Numbered from the stretch's first letter, positions 47,873 through 57,262 are shown. The stretch is 64,000 bases of DNA from Bradyrhizobium canariense (GCF_019402665.1 NZ_VSST01000017.1:1-64000), one strand, 5' to 3'. The notes: generated from the letters alone by a model not told the origin. Numbers and translations are program-made.

Positions 47873-48247
47873 ATGGCTATGATGGCGCAGCGGACAGTTG
47901 TGGTCGTGATCGACGACGATGCGAGCCTTCTGAAGAGCGTGGCGCGGCTGTTGGCGTGCCACGGCATTGAGAGCCGGACGTTCGCCTCGGCCGAGGCGTT
48001 GCTTGAGAGCGACAGCGTGCAGACGGCAACCTGCTTGCTGCTTGACATTCACCTCGGGGGAATTTCGGGGATCGCGCTGCAGCGCCGGCTTGCGGCATCG
48101 GGATCGAAGTGGCCGGTCATCTTCATGACCGCGAGCGACGACGAGGCCACGCGCAATGAGGCGATGGACGCCGGATGCATCGCCTATTTGCGCAAGCCGT
48201 TCGCACAGGATGACTTGCTGAATGCCCTATCGAAAGCTCAGGCTTAG
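47873..48247 (+). CDS. Single-domain response regulator (FixJ/CheY-like receiver)
   Basis: The 124-residue protein is one receiver: VVVVIDDDASLLKSVARLLA (acidic pair), phosphoacceptor Asp in TCLLLDIHLGGISG, switch Thr in VIFMTASDD and Lys in AYLRKPFAQDDLL. It resembles the N-terminal half of FixJ-type regulators and lacks an output domain, so it probably acts by protein contact. An ATG 9 bases further in (MAQRT) is an alternative start. No kinase gene is adjacent. Confidence 0.9.
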   Translation: MAMMAQRTVVVVIDDDASLLKSVARLLACHGIESRTFASAEALLESDSVQTATCLLLDIHLGGISGIALQRRLAASGSKWPVIFMTASDDEATRNEAMDAGCIAYLRKPFAQDDLLNALSKAQA

Positions 48248-48422
48248 CAGGCGCAGCCAGAACAAGAACGTTCAGGGGCGCTACGTCGGTTTGGGGTCCA
48301 GAGGGGCGGTCCAACCTTGCGCTCTGCCGGGTCCGGTCTAACCCTGACACCCGACTTATCCACGGGCGGCGGGATGATATGATTATCTGCGGCTAAACGT
48401 CCGATGCGCAACGGAGTGTTCG

Positions 48423-48593
48423 ATGGCGAAGGAGATCAAACAACTGCGGAAGCAAGCTGAAAAGGCCGCGCGCGCTGCAAAGGCAGTCGCAGATGCTGAG
48501 GTATCTCAGGAACTACAAGCCTTAGCACGCGCCTTCAAAAGCCAAGCCGACGTTCTGAAGTCAAAAAGGCGAGCAGGCAAGAAGAGACGGTGA
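48423..48593 (+). CDS. Small basic coiled-coil protein (56 aa)
   Basis: The product begins MAKEIKQLRKQAEKAARAAK and continues AVADAEVSQELQALARAFKS, ending in a KSKRRAGKKRR tail. It is an uninterrupted Ala/Lys-rich helix. Short proteins of this kind are frequent in Bradyrhizobium. They may bind nucleic acid through the basic end, but this is inference. Confidence 0.55.
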   Translation: MAKEIKQLRKQAEKAARAAKAVADAEVSQELQALARAFKSQADVLKSKRRAGKKRR

Positions 48594-49197
48594 ACTTGAT
48601 CCTTGAAGAACAGCTGTAGAATACTTGGCGATTGGTTGCGCAAGCAGGCTTCAGAGCGGCAGGTCCGATCCGCAACTAACAGATTGGACCACTTGGCCTT
48701 GGGGCCAACAGCGGCCATATCGCACCTGCTCACCTTCACCGGCGGCCTCTGGAAATTTCCAACTACTGCTGAGAATTTTCTCCCGCGCGGCCGGTAACGC
48801 GACGAGCCCCGCAAGCCGTTCGATCAGGCACGGTATGCTCATCGTTGAGAATCGCGCCGCAATGTTTTCTACTGTGATATTGTGCGCAATCCACGAGAGT
48901 TTCGTCGATACGGTGGGCCGGCGGAATTTTCACACCACCTCGACCGGCAGTCATTAATCATTAGGTCTTGGAACGGAAACGGAGTAGCGTCCTCGCAGCA
49001 GTCAAGCGGATTGCTTGCCTGACAGACTGCCAAAACGGCGACGCGCCGAACTCTCCGCCTCCATCTAAATGGCAGCCCAGTGCCGTCGGTAGGCAAAACT
49101 TTTTCAAAATTGCTGTTCCAAACACGTGAATGCACCCACGCGTGCGGACTGCTGACCGCGTCGCGCGCCGTAGACTACCTGTTAAGGGAGGAACAAC
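48594..49197. other. Interval with no recognisable gene
   Basis: Frames are short and Arg/Ser-rich. GGCCGGCGGAATTTTCACACC near 48917 resembles ends of rhizobial insertion elements, split here as GGCCGGCGG and AATTTTCACACC. The final 20 bases hold the ribosome-binding site of the next gene (GGGAGGA). Confidence 0.35.
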
Positions 49198-49725
49198 ATG
49201 AAAATTAGCAATGTAGTTCCCAGCGCATTATCTGTGGCAAAGCATACTTATGTCGCGGCGACCATATGGGTAGCTCCTTCTGCTCTCATCAAATCGGCGC
49301 ATCTGTTTGAAAGGATTGGACTCGCTACGGTTGGAGGCTCGTGCGCCCTGTACGTGGCCGCAGCATTGATGCGCCTGGAAAACGAACTGTTTGGAAGCGG
49401 CTGGTTCATCTTGTTGATGATGCTCTACGGAGCTTTCAGCTTCTATATCGGCATCGATCTGCCTGGCCGTCCTGTTCAGGGAGCGACTTCGAGACTCCCG
49501 GAAGAGCGGAACCGTGGCACCGATGCGGCTCAGATCTTCAGTGCGGCAGGTACATTCGTTGCGGCGATTGCGGCGTTTCTGTCTGTCAGCATGATTGTCG
49601 TTGATCAGGTCGTTTCTGAAGGTTCGATCGTTCTGATCGCAGTCTGTTGGACGATTGGTTCTTCGCTTCAAATTGTGGCCGGCTCCATCGCTCGCAACGG
49701 CGTGCTCGAAGATGGTGGCGAGTAA
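49198..49725 (+). CDS. Four-helix membrane protein, OpgC-module partner (copy 2)
   Basis: The 175-residue protein has hydrophobic segments near residues 45-65, 75-97, 120-142 and 145-165. It is an intact paralogue of 12618-13133 (FERIGLATVGGSCALYVAAA, LMMLYGAFSFYIGIDLP, SAAGTFVAAIAAFLSVSMIV). A GGGAGGA sequence precedes the ATG. It lies 154 bases upstream of an OpgC gene on the same strand. In the other copy the gene order is reversed. Repeated pairing with OpgC suggests it helps the acyltransferase or exports its acyl donor or product (inference). No characterised homologue is known to me. Confidence 0.8.
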   Translation: MKISNVVPSALSVAKHTYVAATIWVAPSALIKSAHLFERIGLATVGGSCALYVAAALMRLENELFGSGWFILLMMLYGAFSFYIGIDLPGRPVQGATSRLPEERNRGTDAAQIFSAAGTFVAAIAAFLSVSMIVVDQVVSEGSIVLIAVCWTIGSSLQIVAGSIARNGVLEDGGE

Positions 49726-49879
49726 CTCCCGCTGCAATTGCTACTAACGCCGCTGGTCTCTTTTTGAGCGCGCGACAGCGAGACGGACAAGACGGAGCAA
49801 ATAAAGAAAGACATTAGAATCAATAGTCAGCGTGGTGCCTATTCTCCTGGCAGCGGCGTGCCGTAACCAATGGGCGAGA

Positions 49880-51418
49880 ATGACGATGACAGTCCGATCG
49901 CGACGTGAAACAGTGGTTTTCAAGCGTCCATTCCGGATCGCGAGTATCGAGCGGCTGTTACCGGCGGGCTCGTATGAAGTCATTACCGACGAAGAGTTGA
50001 TGGAAGGCTCGTCAATGCCGCTCTATCGGTGCGTCGCTACCAGGATGATGCTGCCTGCCCCGCCACGTAGCTCTGTCGTCGAGATGGTAGCGATCAGTTC
50101 GACCGATCTATCCGCGGCTCGCGCGATGATGTGCGGGCGTCCCGAAAGTGATGTGCCTGTTGACATCGGCAAACATCGCGACATGCCCTCGCCAGACTTC
50201 CGCCGGATGCTGGCGGAGATCGAAAGCAAGGCGTTACGCGGTCAGCAGCCACTACTTGAATCCGAGCTGCCAGCGAATCCTGCGCAGTCATTGGCGGGCG
50301 CCCTCCCAGTGCTGAAAGGGTCTGGTCGGGACCTCCGCATCGATGCGTGCCGTGGTATCGCGCTATGGTGCATCTTTCTTGACCATGTCCCCAACAACAT
50401 CGGAAGCTGGCTGACGCTGCGGAATTATGGTTTTAGTGATACCGCGGAAGTGTTCATGTTCCTCTCGGGTGTGACCTGCGCGCTGGCTTACGGCAAGGCA
50501 AGTCGGTGCGATGGTTGGGCGAGTGTGGTCAGCCGTACGCTGTGGCGAAGCTGGGACATTTATGCGGCATTTCTGCTGCTCACTCTCGCTTGCGCCATCT
50601 TGGTTTACCTCGCCGGTGGCGGCACGATTGCCGACGAAAGCAACACGCGCATTCTGCTGGAGCAGCCGGGCGCGGCGCTCGCGCATGCAGCGATCCTGCA
50701 ATACCGCCCAGTCAACTCCGATGTCTTGCCGCTCTTCGTGATTTATCATCTTCTATTCGCCCCGCTGCTGTGGCTGATGCTGCGAATGCCGAATGTAATG
50801 CTTGGCGCGTCACTGTTGCTTTATGCGCTAGTGCACGTCTTCGGTTGGTCCGTCCCGGCATGGCCCAATGACGTCTGGTTCTTCAATCCGCTGGCTTGGC
50901 AGTTGCTGGTTGTTCTTGGTGCCTGGTGTGTCATGGAGGGCAAGACGTTCTGGCCGTGGGTGACCTCGCGCACGGCGCTTGCAATTGCCATTCTCTATTT
51001 GGTTTTTGGCCTGACGATCGCATTCAGTTGGAGCATTAGACCCCTGGTCCCACAGATGCTGGCGGAGCTGGCTTACCTGCTGGACAAATCGAATCTCTCG
51101 CCCTTGCGGCTGCTGCATTTTGTTGCTCTCGCGATTCTGGTTGCGTGGGTCGTGCCTCGCGATTGGCGTTGGCTTACGACTCCGGTGATGCGTGGGGCGA
51201 TCCGCTGTGGCGAGAACTCCCTGGCAATCTATTGCCTCGGCGTCCTGCTGGCGCTTGCCGGCCGCATAGTACTGATAGATATCTCGGATAGGCTTGCCAT
51301 GCAGATCACGCTGAGTCTCGCTGGCATCTTGGTCATGATTGCGGCCGCAACGTTCCTGAACTCGATCAGGATCAAACCGGCGGCAAGCACGATCGGCGGG
51401 AAGACCATGATCTCCTGA
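49880..51418 (+). CDS. opgC: OpgC-family membrane acyltransferase (copy 2) with N-terminal extra domain
   Basis: From ATG 49880 the protein has 512 residues. Residues about 1-85 form a small beta-rich domain (RRETVVFKRPFRIASIERLL, PAGSYEVITDEELMEG) that exists as a free-standing protein in rhizobia. A linker follows, then OpgC from about residue 135: RDLRIDACRGIALWCIFLDH, PNNIGSWLTLRNYGFSDTAE, VFMFLSGVTCALAYG and some ten membrane helices ending KPAASTIGGKTMIS. The core is close to copy 1. The N-terminal domain would sit in the cytoplasm and could regulate the acyltransferase. ATG 49832 or 49886 are alternative starts. Confidence 0.88.
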   Translation: MTMTVRSRRETVVFKRPFRIASIERLLPAGSYEVITDEELMEGSSMPLYRCVATRMMLPAPPRSSVVEMVAISSTDLSAARAMMCGRPESDVPVDIGKHRDMPSPDFRRMLAEIESKALRGQQPLLESELPANPAQSLAGALPVLKGSGRDLRIDACRGIALWCIFLDHVPNNIGSWLTLRNYGFSDTAEVFMFLSGVTCALAYGKASRCDGWASVVSRTLWRSWDIYAAFLLLTLACAILVYLAGGGTIADESNTRILLEQPGAALAHAAILQYRPVNSDVLPLFVIYHLLFAPLLWLMLRMPNVMLGASLLLYALVHVFGWSVPAWPNDVWFFNPLAWQLLVVLGAWCVMEGKTFWPWVTSRTALAIAILYLVFGLTIAFSWSIRPLVPQMLAELAYLLDKSNLSPLRLLHFVALAILVAWVVPRDWRWLTTPVMRGAIRCGENSLAIYCLGVLLALAGRIVLIDISDRLAMQITLSLAGILVMIAAATFLNSIRIKPAASTIGGKTMIS

Positions 51419-51626
51419 GAATGGTAATGGAAAAACGCGGTAACCTGATGAGAAATCGCCGCCGCTTACGACGTAGCGGATGGATGGCAGTTCGCTTGGA
51501 AGGGCGGGAGTCCGCCTTGGGTCAAGATGCGAAGAACTCAAGCTGAGCGAATCCCGTCCGCCGTGCCTCAATAAGCGGACCTCATCGAGGCGCGCCGCTA
51601 GTTCGGTGAAGGGCCAACAAGCGACG

Positions 51627-52625
51627 TCATTCGACAACTTGATCGGCGCGGACGAGCAGCATCGCGGGCAGTGCGAGCCCGAGCGCCTTCGCAGTCTTGA
51701 GATTGATACTCAGCTCGAATTTGGTCGGTCGGTAGAAGGGGATATCTCCGGGACTGCTGCCTTTAAGAACCTTGTCGACGAGGCTGGCGAGGCGCCGAAA
51801 GGTCTCTGGTAGGTCAATCGAATAAGCCATCAGTCCACCGAGTCGCACGTACTCGCCGTAAGCGTACATTGTGGGAATGCGGCCCGCCGCGGCTAGTTCA
51901 ACAATAGCCGCGCCACTGGCGAGATGCTCGGCCTCATCTGACACCATGAGCGCATCTGCTCGTTCCATCGAACTGAAGATCCGCTGGTACTCTGTCTGGT
52001 AGAAGCCGCTGTCCAGCAGGGCGGCCTTCAGCGAAACACCCGCTCGTTGGGCTGCCTCGCGCGCTGCCGCACCTCTCATGTCTTCCCAGTACGATCGCGA
52101 CACAAGGTAACCGAGAGTGGACAGTCCCGGCATCGCCTCGACCAGTAGCTCGATCCGCTTTCCAATGAGTTCCAATTCCGTCCCGATGGTGACGCCTGTG
52201 ATGTTGCCGCCCGGCCGCGCGATGCTGGCCACAAGTCCCAAGGCAACCGGGTCGTTGACTATTGTCACAATCGGAATTGTCGTCGTCGCCATTTTAAAAT
52301 CCAGCGATAGACGCGCGGCCACCGCTAAAATCAAGTCGGGATGTGTGTTGATCACATCCCGAACCAATTCGGAATAGCGTTCCGGTCGACCTTCTCCCGA
52401 GTAGCGATCAACCACGAGGTTTTGGCCCTCGACGTAGCCAAGGCGGCTCAGCTCCTCGAAAAAGGCACGGTATTGCGGCGGACCACTCAGGCCCATTTCG
52501 TTGACTTTGAGAGCCGGGCTAACGAAGGCGATCCGCTTTAGTCTCGCCGGTTGCCGCGCTCGCGCCGCGAGTGGCCACGTCGCCGCCGTGCAAGCGAAAA
52601 GCGTAATGAACTCGCGCCGTCGCAT
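51627..52625 (-). CDS. TrpX-like ABC transporter substrate-binding protein (stand-alone)
   Basis: The 332-residue protein has a Tat-like signal (MRRREFITLFACTAATWPLA) and the two-lobed fold of the TrpX/YckB-type binding family: RIAFVSPALKVNEMG, LSRLGYVEGQNLVVDRYSGE, TTTIPIVTIVNDPVALGLVA, SIARPGGNITGVT and the C-terminal PTKFELSINLKTAKALGLAL. Bradyrhizobium genomes hold many such proteins without transporter genes, as here. Ligand unknown. Fragments of relatives are at 7223-7381 and in the tail of opgC copy 1. It is convergent with opgC copy 2. Confidence 0.9.
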   Translation of the reverse strand: MRRREFITLFACTAATWPLAARARQPARLKRIAFVSPALKVNEMGLSGPPQYRAFFEELSRLGYVEGQNLVVDRYSGEGRPERYSELVRDVINTHPDLILAVAARLSLDFKMATTTIPIVTIVNDPVALGLVASIARPGGNITGVTIGTELELIGKRIELLVEAMPGLSTLGYLVSRSYWEDMRGAAAREAAQRAGVSLKAALLDSGFYQTEYQRIFSSMERADALMVSDEAEHLASGAAIVELAAAGRIPTMYAYGEYVRLGGLMAYSIDLPETFRRLASLVDKVLKGSSPGDIPFYRPTKFELSINLKTAKALGLALPAMLLVRADQVVE

Positions 52626-52926
52626 GTGCCCCCTCACGGGAAAACCTGACCGACCACGCAAAGCCTAGCACTTTACGACGGGACAGGAGCGAGAAAAGGT
52701 GGAAATCGAACCTCGGCACTCGCGGACCTATTTCAGCTCAGGGACAAAAAGCGACGGTCGAGGCACGCGCGGCTCGACGTCCGGATTACCGGCAAGAGTG
52801 GACGTTGCATTCACTTAAACGCCGTTCGGCTTAGCGGCCAGAAGCCGAAGTGCATGGAAATGAGACCGCCTCCGATCACGCCTTGAGTGGAGACGTGGAA
52901 TATTCCTGCACAGGTTCGAGCAGAAT

Positions 52927-53976
52927 TCATCTGGTAAGCGCGACATCCTTGAAAGAGGCGACTAGCGCCCTGTCCAGCTTTCCCCTCATACCGCAGATAA
53001 TCTCGTACGCTGCCGCGCGCGGCATTGTCACCTTGTACGGCCGGTGTTCGATCAGCGCCGCAAAGATATCCGAAATGGTGAGAATGCGAACGATGTCGGT
53101 GATGCTCTTCGCGCGGAGGCGGTCAGGATAGCCGCTGCCATCGAGATACTCGTGATGGTGCCGCACCGCATCGAGGACTTCCGGTGAGATGTCCCCGTGC
53201 CCCTTCAGCACATCGTAACCCGTCGCCGGGTGAGTTTCGACCAACGCTCGCTCGTCGTCGTCGAGGCGTCCTGGCTTGTCCAGGATCGCCAAGGGCACCC
53301 TCGCTTTGCCTATGTCGTGGAACATGGCAGCGGTGGAGAGCCGTTCAAGGTCACTTTTACGAAAACCGAGACTGAGGCCGAAATCGACCGCGACGCCGGT
53401 CACGAGCAGGCAGTGCTGGAACGTTCCCTCGTGATGGCGCCGCACCGTGGCCAGCCATTCTGATAGCCCATGCTCGGAAATCCGGTTGGTGATCTTGCGG
53501 CCGGCATCTTTGGGACCAGCGACGTCGACCCGCTCCCCGAGGGTGATCGAAGTGAACATCGACGCAATCGCGGTTGCTGCGGCCTCAACCGCATTGTCAG
53601 ACTTCGAGATGCCGCTCGTCGACCCAGTTCCGTGGGCGGCTGGATCGACCAAAGCGGCCAGGAGCTTGGCTGCCTCGATCTTGCCAGGCAACACCAACGT
53701 TGCGCCCAGCGCATAAGCTTGCGAGATGCAAAAGTGGGAGGTTTGCTCGACAAGGAAGATGCGCTTCTTTGCTATGGCGAACCGCGCAGCTCTTTTTTTC
53801 AGCGCGGCAATGTTTTCGACCGCCCGCAGGTCGGCACGAACGACGACCGCAGCAGCAGCGTGCGGAAGCTTTGCTTCTACATCGAGCCGCTCGCCGGCAA
53901 CGGTGAACTGCCCTCCAAAAAGCGAGCAGAGTCCGAAGAGCTTCTCGGAAGTGTCGGCCAATACGTGCACGAGCAT
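52927..53976 (-). CDS. HD-GYP domain c-di-GMP phosphodiesterase-type protein
   Basis: The 349-residue protein has an N-terminal region of about 150 residues without membrane segments that vaguely resembles a receiver (AKKRIFLVEQTSHFCISQAY). The HD-GYP domain (about 165-340) has FQHCLLVTGVAVDFG, the metal motif AMFHDIGKARVP (HD near 219), the downstream H-H pair AVRHHHEYLDGSGYPDRLRA (HHE and GYP intact near 281) and ISDIFAALIEHRPYK. It should hydrolyse c-di-GMP. It lies 86 bases downstream of the PilZ gene on the same strand, completing a c-di-GMP operon. Confidence 0.93.
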   Translation of the reverse strand: MLVHVLADTSEKLFGLCSLFGGQFTVAGERLDVEAKLPHAAAAVVVRADLRAVENIAALKKRAARFAIAKKRIFLVEQTSHFCISQAYALGATLVLPGKIEAAKLLAALVDPAAHGTGSTSGISKSDNAVEAAATAIASMFTSITLGERVDVAGPKDAGRKITNRISEHGLSEWLATVRRHHEGTFQHCLLVTGVAVDFGLSLGFRKSDLERLSTAAMFHDIGKARVPLAILDKPGRLDDDERALVETHPATGYDVLKGHGDISPEVLDAVRHHHEYLDGSGYPDRLRAKSITDIVRILTISDIFAALIEHRPYKVTMPRAAAYEIICGMRGKLDRALVASFKDVALTR

Positions 53977-54062
53977 GACTGGTGCCTTCGTTCGTCGGGT
54001 GCCGGGCTGAATGGCCTTCGGTGGTCCAAGGTCATTGGCTCACTTCGACGAGACTGCTCGGC

Positions 54063-54386
54063 TCAAGTTGGTTTGTGCGCGCCTCTGTCGGTCGCTGTCG
54101 TTTGGGTCTTCTTGCCGTTTGCTTGGATAAAGTGGACGCCAGCCGTGGTTCCGTCGATCCAGACCAGCTCGCAGCGTCGATAGGCCAGTCCCGTCGACGA
54201 CAGCAGCATGAAGAACTCCTTGGCCGAGAGAACATCGAGCGACCCTTCGACTTCGATCTTGGCGCCGGTGTTCGAGATATCGAGCAAGACGCAGCTTCGC
54301 CGCCAAGTGCCGTCGGAGCCCATCAAGTTCACGGGCTGTCTGTTGTCCATGCGCACCCGAGGCGCCTTGCGACCGTCGAATTTCAT
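54063..54386 (-). CDS. PilZ-domain protein
   Basis: The 107-residue product is a single PilZ domain: GRKAPRVRMDNRQPVNL carries the RxxR-type segment (RKAPR), VLLDISNTGAKIEVEG carries the (D/N)xSxxG motif, and ELVWIDGTTAGVHFI ends the barrel. It should bind c-di-GMP. Its ATG overlaps the stop of the DUF2336 gene by 4 bases, so the two are translationally coupled. ATG 54386 is chosen because an upstream extension in this frame would overlap the DUF2336 coding region. Confidence 0.9.
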   Translation of the reverse strand: MKFDGRKAPRVRMDNRQPVNLMGSDGTWRRSCVLLDISNTGAKIEVEGSLDVLSAKEFFMLLSSTGLAYRRCELVWIDGTTAGVHFIQANGKKTQTTATDRGAHKPT

Positions 54387-55459
54387 TGGTTTCCTGCCGG
54401 TCTTGCAGTGCGACCGTGGGCGCCCGCGGAGATTTCTCCCCAACGAACGGACCATTGGCTGGTCGAGAGATGAAGCGTTTCGAACAGCTCCTGAGCTCGT
54501 GCGCGCTCGCCTAGTGAAAGCCCCGCGCCGCGAGTGTTGAGGACGGCCAGCGTGGTCTGCCAATTCAAGCGCGATGCCCGGCACGCCATAACTGGGCCTT
54601 CGTAACCGGAGTCTGCCATAACCTGCTCGATGGCCTCAATCGGTGCTGCCGACAGCACCGACAACGCCGTGAACAGGTTGGCTGTCTCACGCCGGATCGC
54701 GAACCGATTGACAGTCGAGTCGCTCAGCTTTCCGCTCCGATTGAGCGATATGATCTCCGGCCTCGCAGCGGCGTACTCAGTGTCGTAAGGTCGCTTCGCT
54801 GTCGCTAATACTTGCGAGGACGCGTCTGCGTTGGAAGCCTTAATCGCCGGCCGTGGCGATGCCGACAGCAGCTCCCGAACCACCATGTCCGGGGTGTCTG
54901 GCCTCAGCGTCAGCGCTTTCGTGATCTCGTCGTCCTCCACAGCCCTACGGACCAAGTTGGCATAGGCCGCGCCTGAGAATTCAGCGCCCGGATTGCCGAT
55001 GACGGCCAGACAAGTCTTGCTGTTGCCGCGCTGCAATATTGCCTCAGTCACGGGGCTTTCGATCCTGCGCCGGCCAGCAATGGCGCGAAGGTGATCCTCG
55101 CTGCCGGACGTCGCGATCGCCACCAGATCAGCCGGCGATAGAGCGGGAGATTTTAGAAGGATCGGGACTGCGATCGCCGGATCGCCGCACGAGGCGAGAC
55201 GTCGCAGGGTGTTCATCGGAGCAGTACCCAGCTCGGCAAGCGTCGTGCTGAGCTCGGCGAGAGTCGCCGGCGCGATCCGCCGGGCTAAGCGAATTAGAAC
55301 GTCGTCAAGCAGGCCGACCTGCGGCTCTTGCAATCGGTGATTACCCTCAACGAGCAGCTCGGTGGTGCGCCAGAGCATGCGCGCACAACGTTCGGATGAG
55401 CTCCTCGCGATGGTGGCATCCAACTCAGTAATGAGATCGGCCGCAGAAACTGCCCTCAT
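54383..55459 (-). CDS. DUF2336 domain protein (HEAT-like helical repeats)
   Basis: The 358-residue protein is all-helical with repeated pairs such as ERCARMLWRTTELLVEGNHR, DDVLIRLARRIAPATLAELS, LLKSPALSPADLVAIATSGS and HLRAIAGRRRIESPVTEAIL, the DUF2336 pattern of alphaproteobacteria. The pattern is HEAT/armadillo-like and suggests protein scaffolding. It is the first gene of an operon with PilZ and HD-GYP genes, so it may link c-di-GMP level to a partner. ATG 55459 lies directly after an AT-rich promoter-like stretch. Confidence 0.88.
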   Translation of the reverse strand: MRAVSAADLITELDATIARSSSERCARMLWRTTELLVEGNHRLQEPQVGLLDDVLIRLARRIAPATLAELSTTLAELGTAPMNTLRRLASCGDPAIAVPILLKSPALSPADLVAIATSGSEDHLRAIAGRRRIESPVTEAILQRGNSKTCLAVIGNPGAEFSGAAYANLVRRAVEDDEITKALTLRPDTPDMVVRELLSASPRPAIKASNADASSQVLATAKRPYDTEYAAARPEIISLNRSGKLSDSTVNRFAIRRETANLFTALSVLSAAPIEAIEQVMADSGYEGPVMACRASRLNWQTTLAVLNTRGAGLSLGERARAQELFETLHLSTSQWSVRWGEISAGAHGRTARPAGNQ

Positions 55460-55538
55460 TGGCTGGCCCCAAAATTCATTTTAATATCGTCACGTCAAAT
55501 CAAACGTATTACGCGCTGAAGTTGTTAAGATTCCTTAT

Positions 55539-55760
55539 ATGCCAAACCGTGACATACGGGAGGCTATTATAATTCAACTGAACGGCGCTCCGTGGCGCAT
55601 TAAAGTACCTGCTGTCCGATGCTGCGGCCGGCGCGTGGACGACTGCCCAACCTGTAACGCAGTCCTTAGGGTGATAGCTGGCACAACTTGCGTGATGGCG
55701 GTCCAGCTTTGGACAGCCGCTAAAGTTCGGCATTATGGCCTTAGGGCGAAGAAAGGCTAA
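55539..55760 (+). CDS. Small Cys-rich hypothetical protein (73 aa)
   Basis: The product begins MPNRDIREAIIIQLNGAPWR and contains KVPAVRCCGRRVDDCPTCNA, a CC-x7-C-x2-C cluster that could bind zinc, then a hydrophobic VIAGTTCVMAVQLW part. It is divergent from the DUF2336 gene. I do not recognise the family and chance is possible. Confidence 0.35.
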   Translation: MPNRDIREAIIIQLNGAPWRIKVPAVRCCGRRVDDCPTCNAVLRVIAGTTCVMAVQLWTAAKVRHYGLRAKKG

Positions 55761-56161
55761 TGCGGGCGAGCGGTAGCGTCGTTCAGGGACATTGCGGCTG
55801 ACTCGGCCAAGCAGACGCGCTCATCGCCAGTCGCGAACGTCCGCTACGGGGTCCACAAGCCGACATGCCTCGCATTCAGACGTTAGTCCGCTCTTCGGCA
55901 AAGGCCGACAAACCTCCGCCTGTGCATGCGAGACGCTGTCTTGCGACGGAGATCGTAGATTTCATCCGTAGCAATCCGGCTGAGCCGCAAAAGAACGAAT
56001 GCCATCAAGGCGATTCGGAGGATGGAGTATCCTCGACGAAGTGCATGCTGTTGGGAGGGCCTCCAACACGGCGGCGACTCGCGCCGCGGATCGACCCGCG
56101 ACAAGGAAGTACGCGCGGTGGCTGTCATTCGGCTTGCAATATTGCCCCCTTAAGCCGGGGG
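55761..56161. other. Interval with no recognisable gene
   Basis: No coding sequence recognised on either strand. Confidence 0.35.
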
Positions 56162-56187
56162 ATCGGCGTCCAAAATTGGACGCCGAT
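56162..56187. repeat. Inverted repeat ATCGGCGTCCAA...TTGGACGCCGAT
   Basis: Twelve-base perfect arms with a 2-base centre, followed by GAGGGGTCAAATTTGCA. Tandem blocks of GGACGCCGAT and GGGTCA are seen at the ends of rhizobial IS21-type elements, so this may be a leftover IS end placed before the IS110 remnant. Confidence 0.5.
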
Positions 56188-56268
56188 GAGGGGTCAAATT
56201 TGCAAACGATGACGTAACCTCCGTTATCGTTGAGCCCTCGCAATCAAATGATTCGAAGGAGCTCACCC

Positions 56269-56841
56269 ATGAAGCAGTACGTCGGGCTGGACGTCTCACA
56301 GAGAGAAACCGCTGTGTGCGTTGTCGACGAGACTGGTCAAGTAATCTTCGAAGGGAAAGCCAAGTCTAATCCTGGTGCCTTGACTGACCTGCTTAACAAA
56401 CATGCGCCTCATGCCGAGCGTATCGGCTTCGAGACCGGTGCGATGGCGAGTTGGCTATGGCATGAACTCCGCAGGGTTGAGCTTCCGGTGGTCTGCATCG
56501 ACGCTCGGCATGCGCACGCAGCTCGCTTCCGATCGGCTTCGACGGTCGGCGCCTACCTCGGCCTTACGCCGAGGCGCAGCCAATCCGGCGAAACCGACAC
56601 CAACGGAAAGATATCTCGATGGGGCGACCGGCTTCTCCGAACTTACTTGTTCGAGGCCGCCACTGTCCTTCTTTATCGAACCAAAAAGTGGTGTTCCCTA
56701 AAGGCCTGGGGCATAAAGCTCGCTAAGCGGATCGGCATGAAGAAGGCAAAGGTCGCCATCGCCCGAAAGATCGCCGTGATTCTCCACTGCATCTGGGGCG
56801 ATGGCACGTCGTTCGACTGGGGCCAGCCGAAGCCAATCTGA
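56269..56841 (+). pseudogene. IS110-family transposase with large in-frame internal deletion
   Basis: The frame begins as a normal IS110 transposase: [20 protein letters not shown] with the DEDD-type first Asp, [15 protein letters not shown] and [12 protein letters not shown]. At residue ~87 it jumps straight to the C-terminal transposase_20 domain ([40 protein letters not shown]). About 150-200 central residues, including the remaining RuvC-type acidic residues, are gone without a frameshift. A GAAGGAG sequence precedes the ATG, so a 190-residue protein could still be made, but it cannot be catalytic. Confidence 0.85.
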
Positions 56842-57099
56842 TATTTGCTCGCAAGTTCCTGGTCCGGTCCGCCGGGCTGGCGATGTCCCACCAATGATCT
56901 ATCCTCTCGGGGCATGAACCCAAGCGGCAGCCGGCGTTCAGGGCGTCGCCAAGGGTTGGGGAGGGCTGCGCCGGCCCCTGGAAGCCGAACATACGGTCCA
57001 TGCCTGACAAGCGAGGCCGTCCGCGTCCTTGCGGGCATCTCGGGCTCGTTCGGCCAGGATACGCACCGTAGCCCCGAACAGATACTCTCGCGAATTCGT

Positions 57100-57262
57100 G
57101 CCCCATCGCGGATTGATTCTCCAAATGCCAACCTTGAGGTAAAGTGCTTCGGATGCGACACCCATCAGACCGTCGCGCTCGACATTGTCCGGCGGTCGAA
57201 GACCCAGATCCACGAGCTGGAGCGCTCCATGCGCCGTACGCGGCTTACTCCGGGGGTTGCAG
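57100..57262 (+). pseudogene. Remnant of a small zinc-ribbon-like protein
   Basis: The frame encodes NANLEVKCFGCDTHQTVALD, IVRRSKTQIHELERSMRRT. Bradyrhizobium has short proteins reading LEVECSGCNTHQTVALDIVRRPKTTPIHELERYMRCK, so the match is clear up to SMRR, after which the second Cys pair is lost. The N-terminus is missing. It overlaps the 3' end of the convergent 54-aa gene. Confidence 0.6.
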
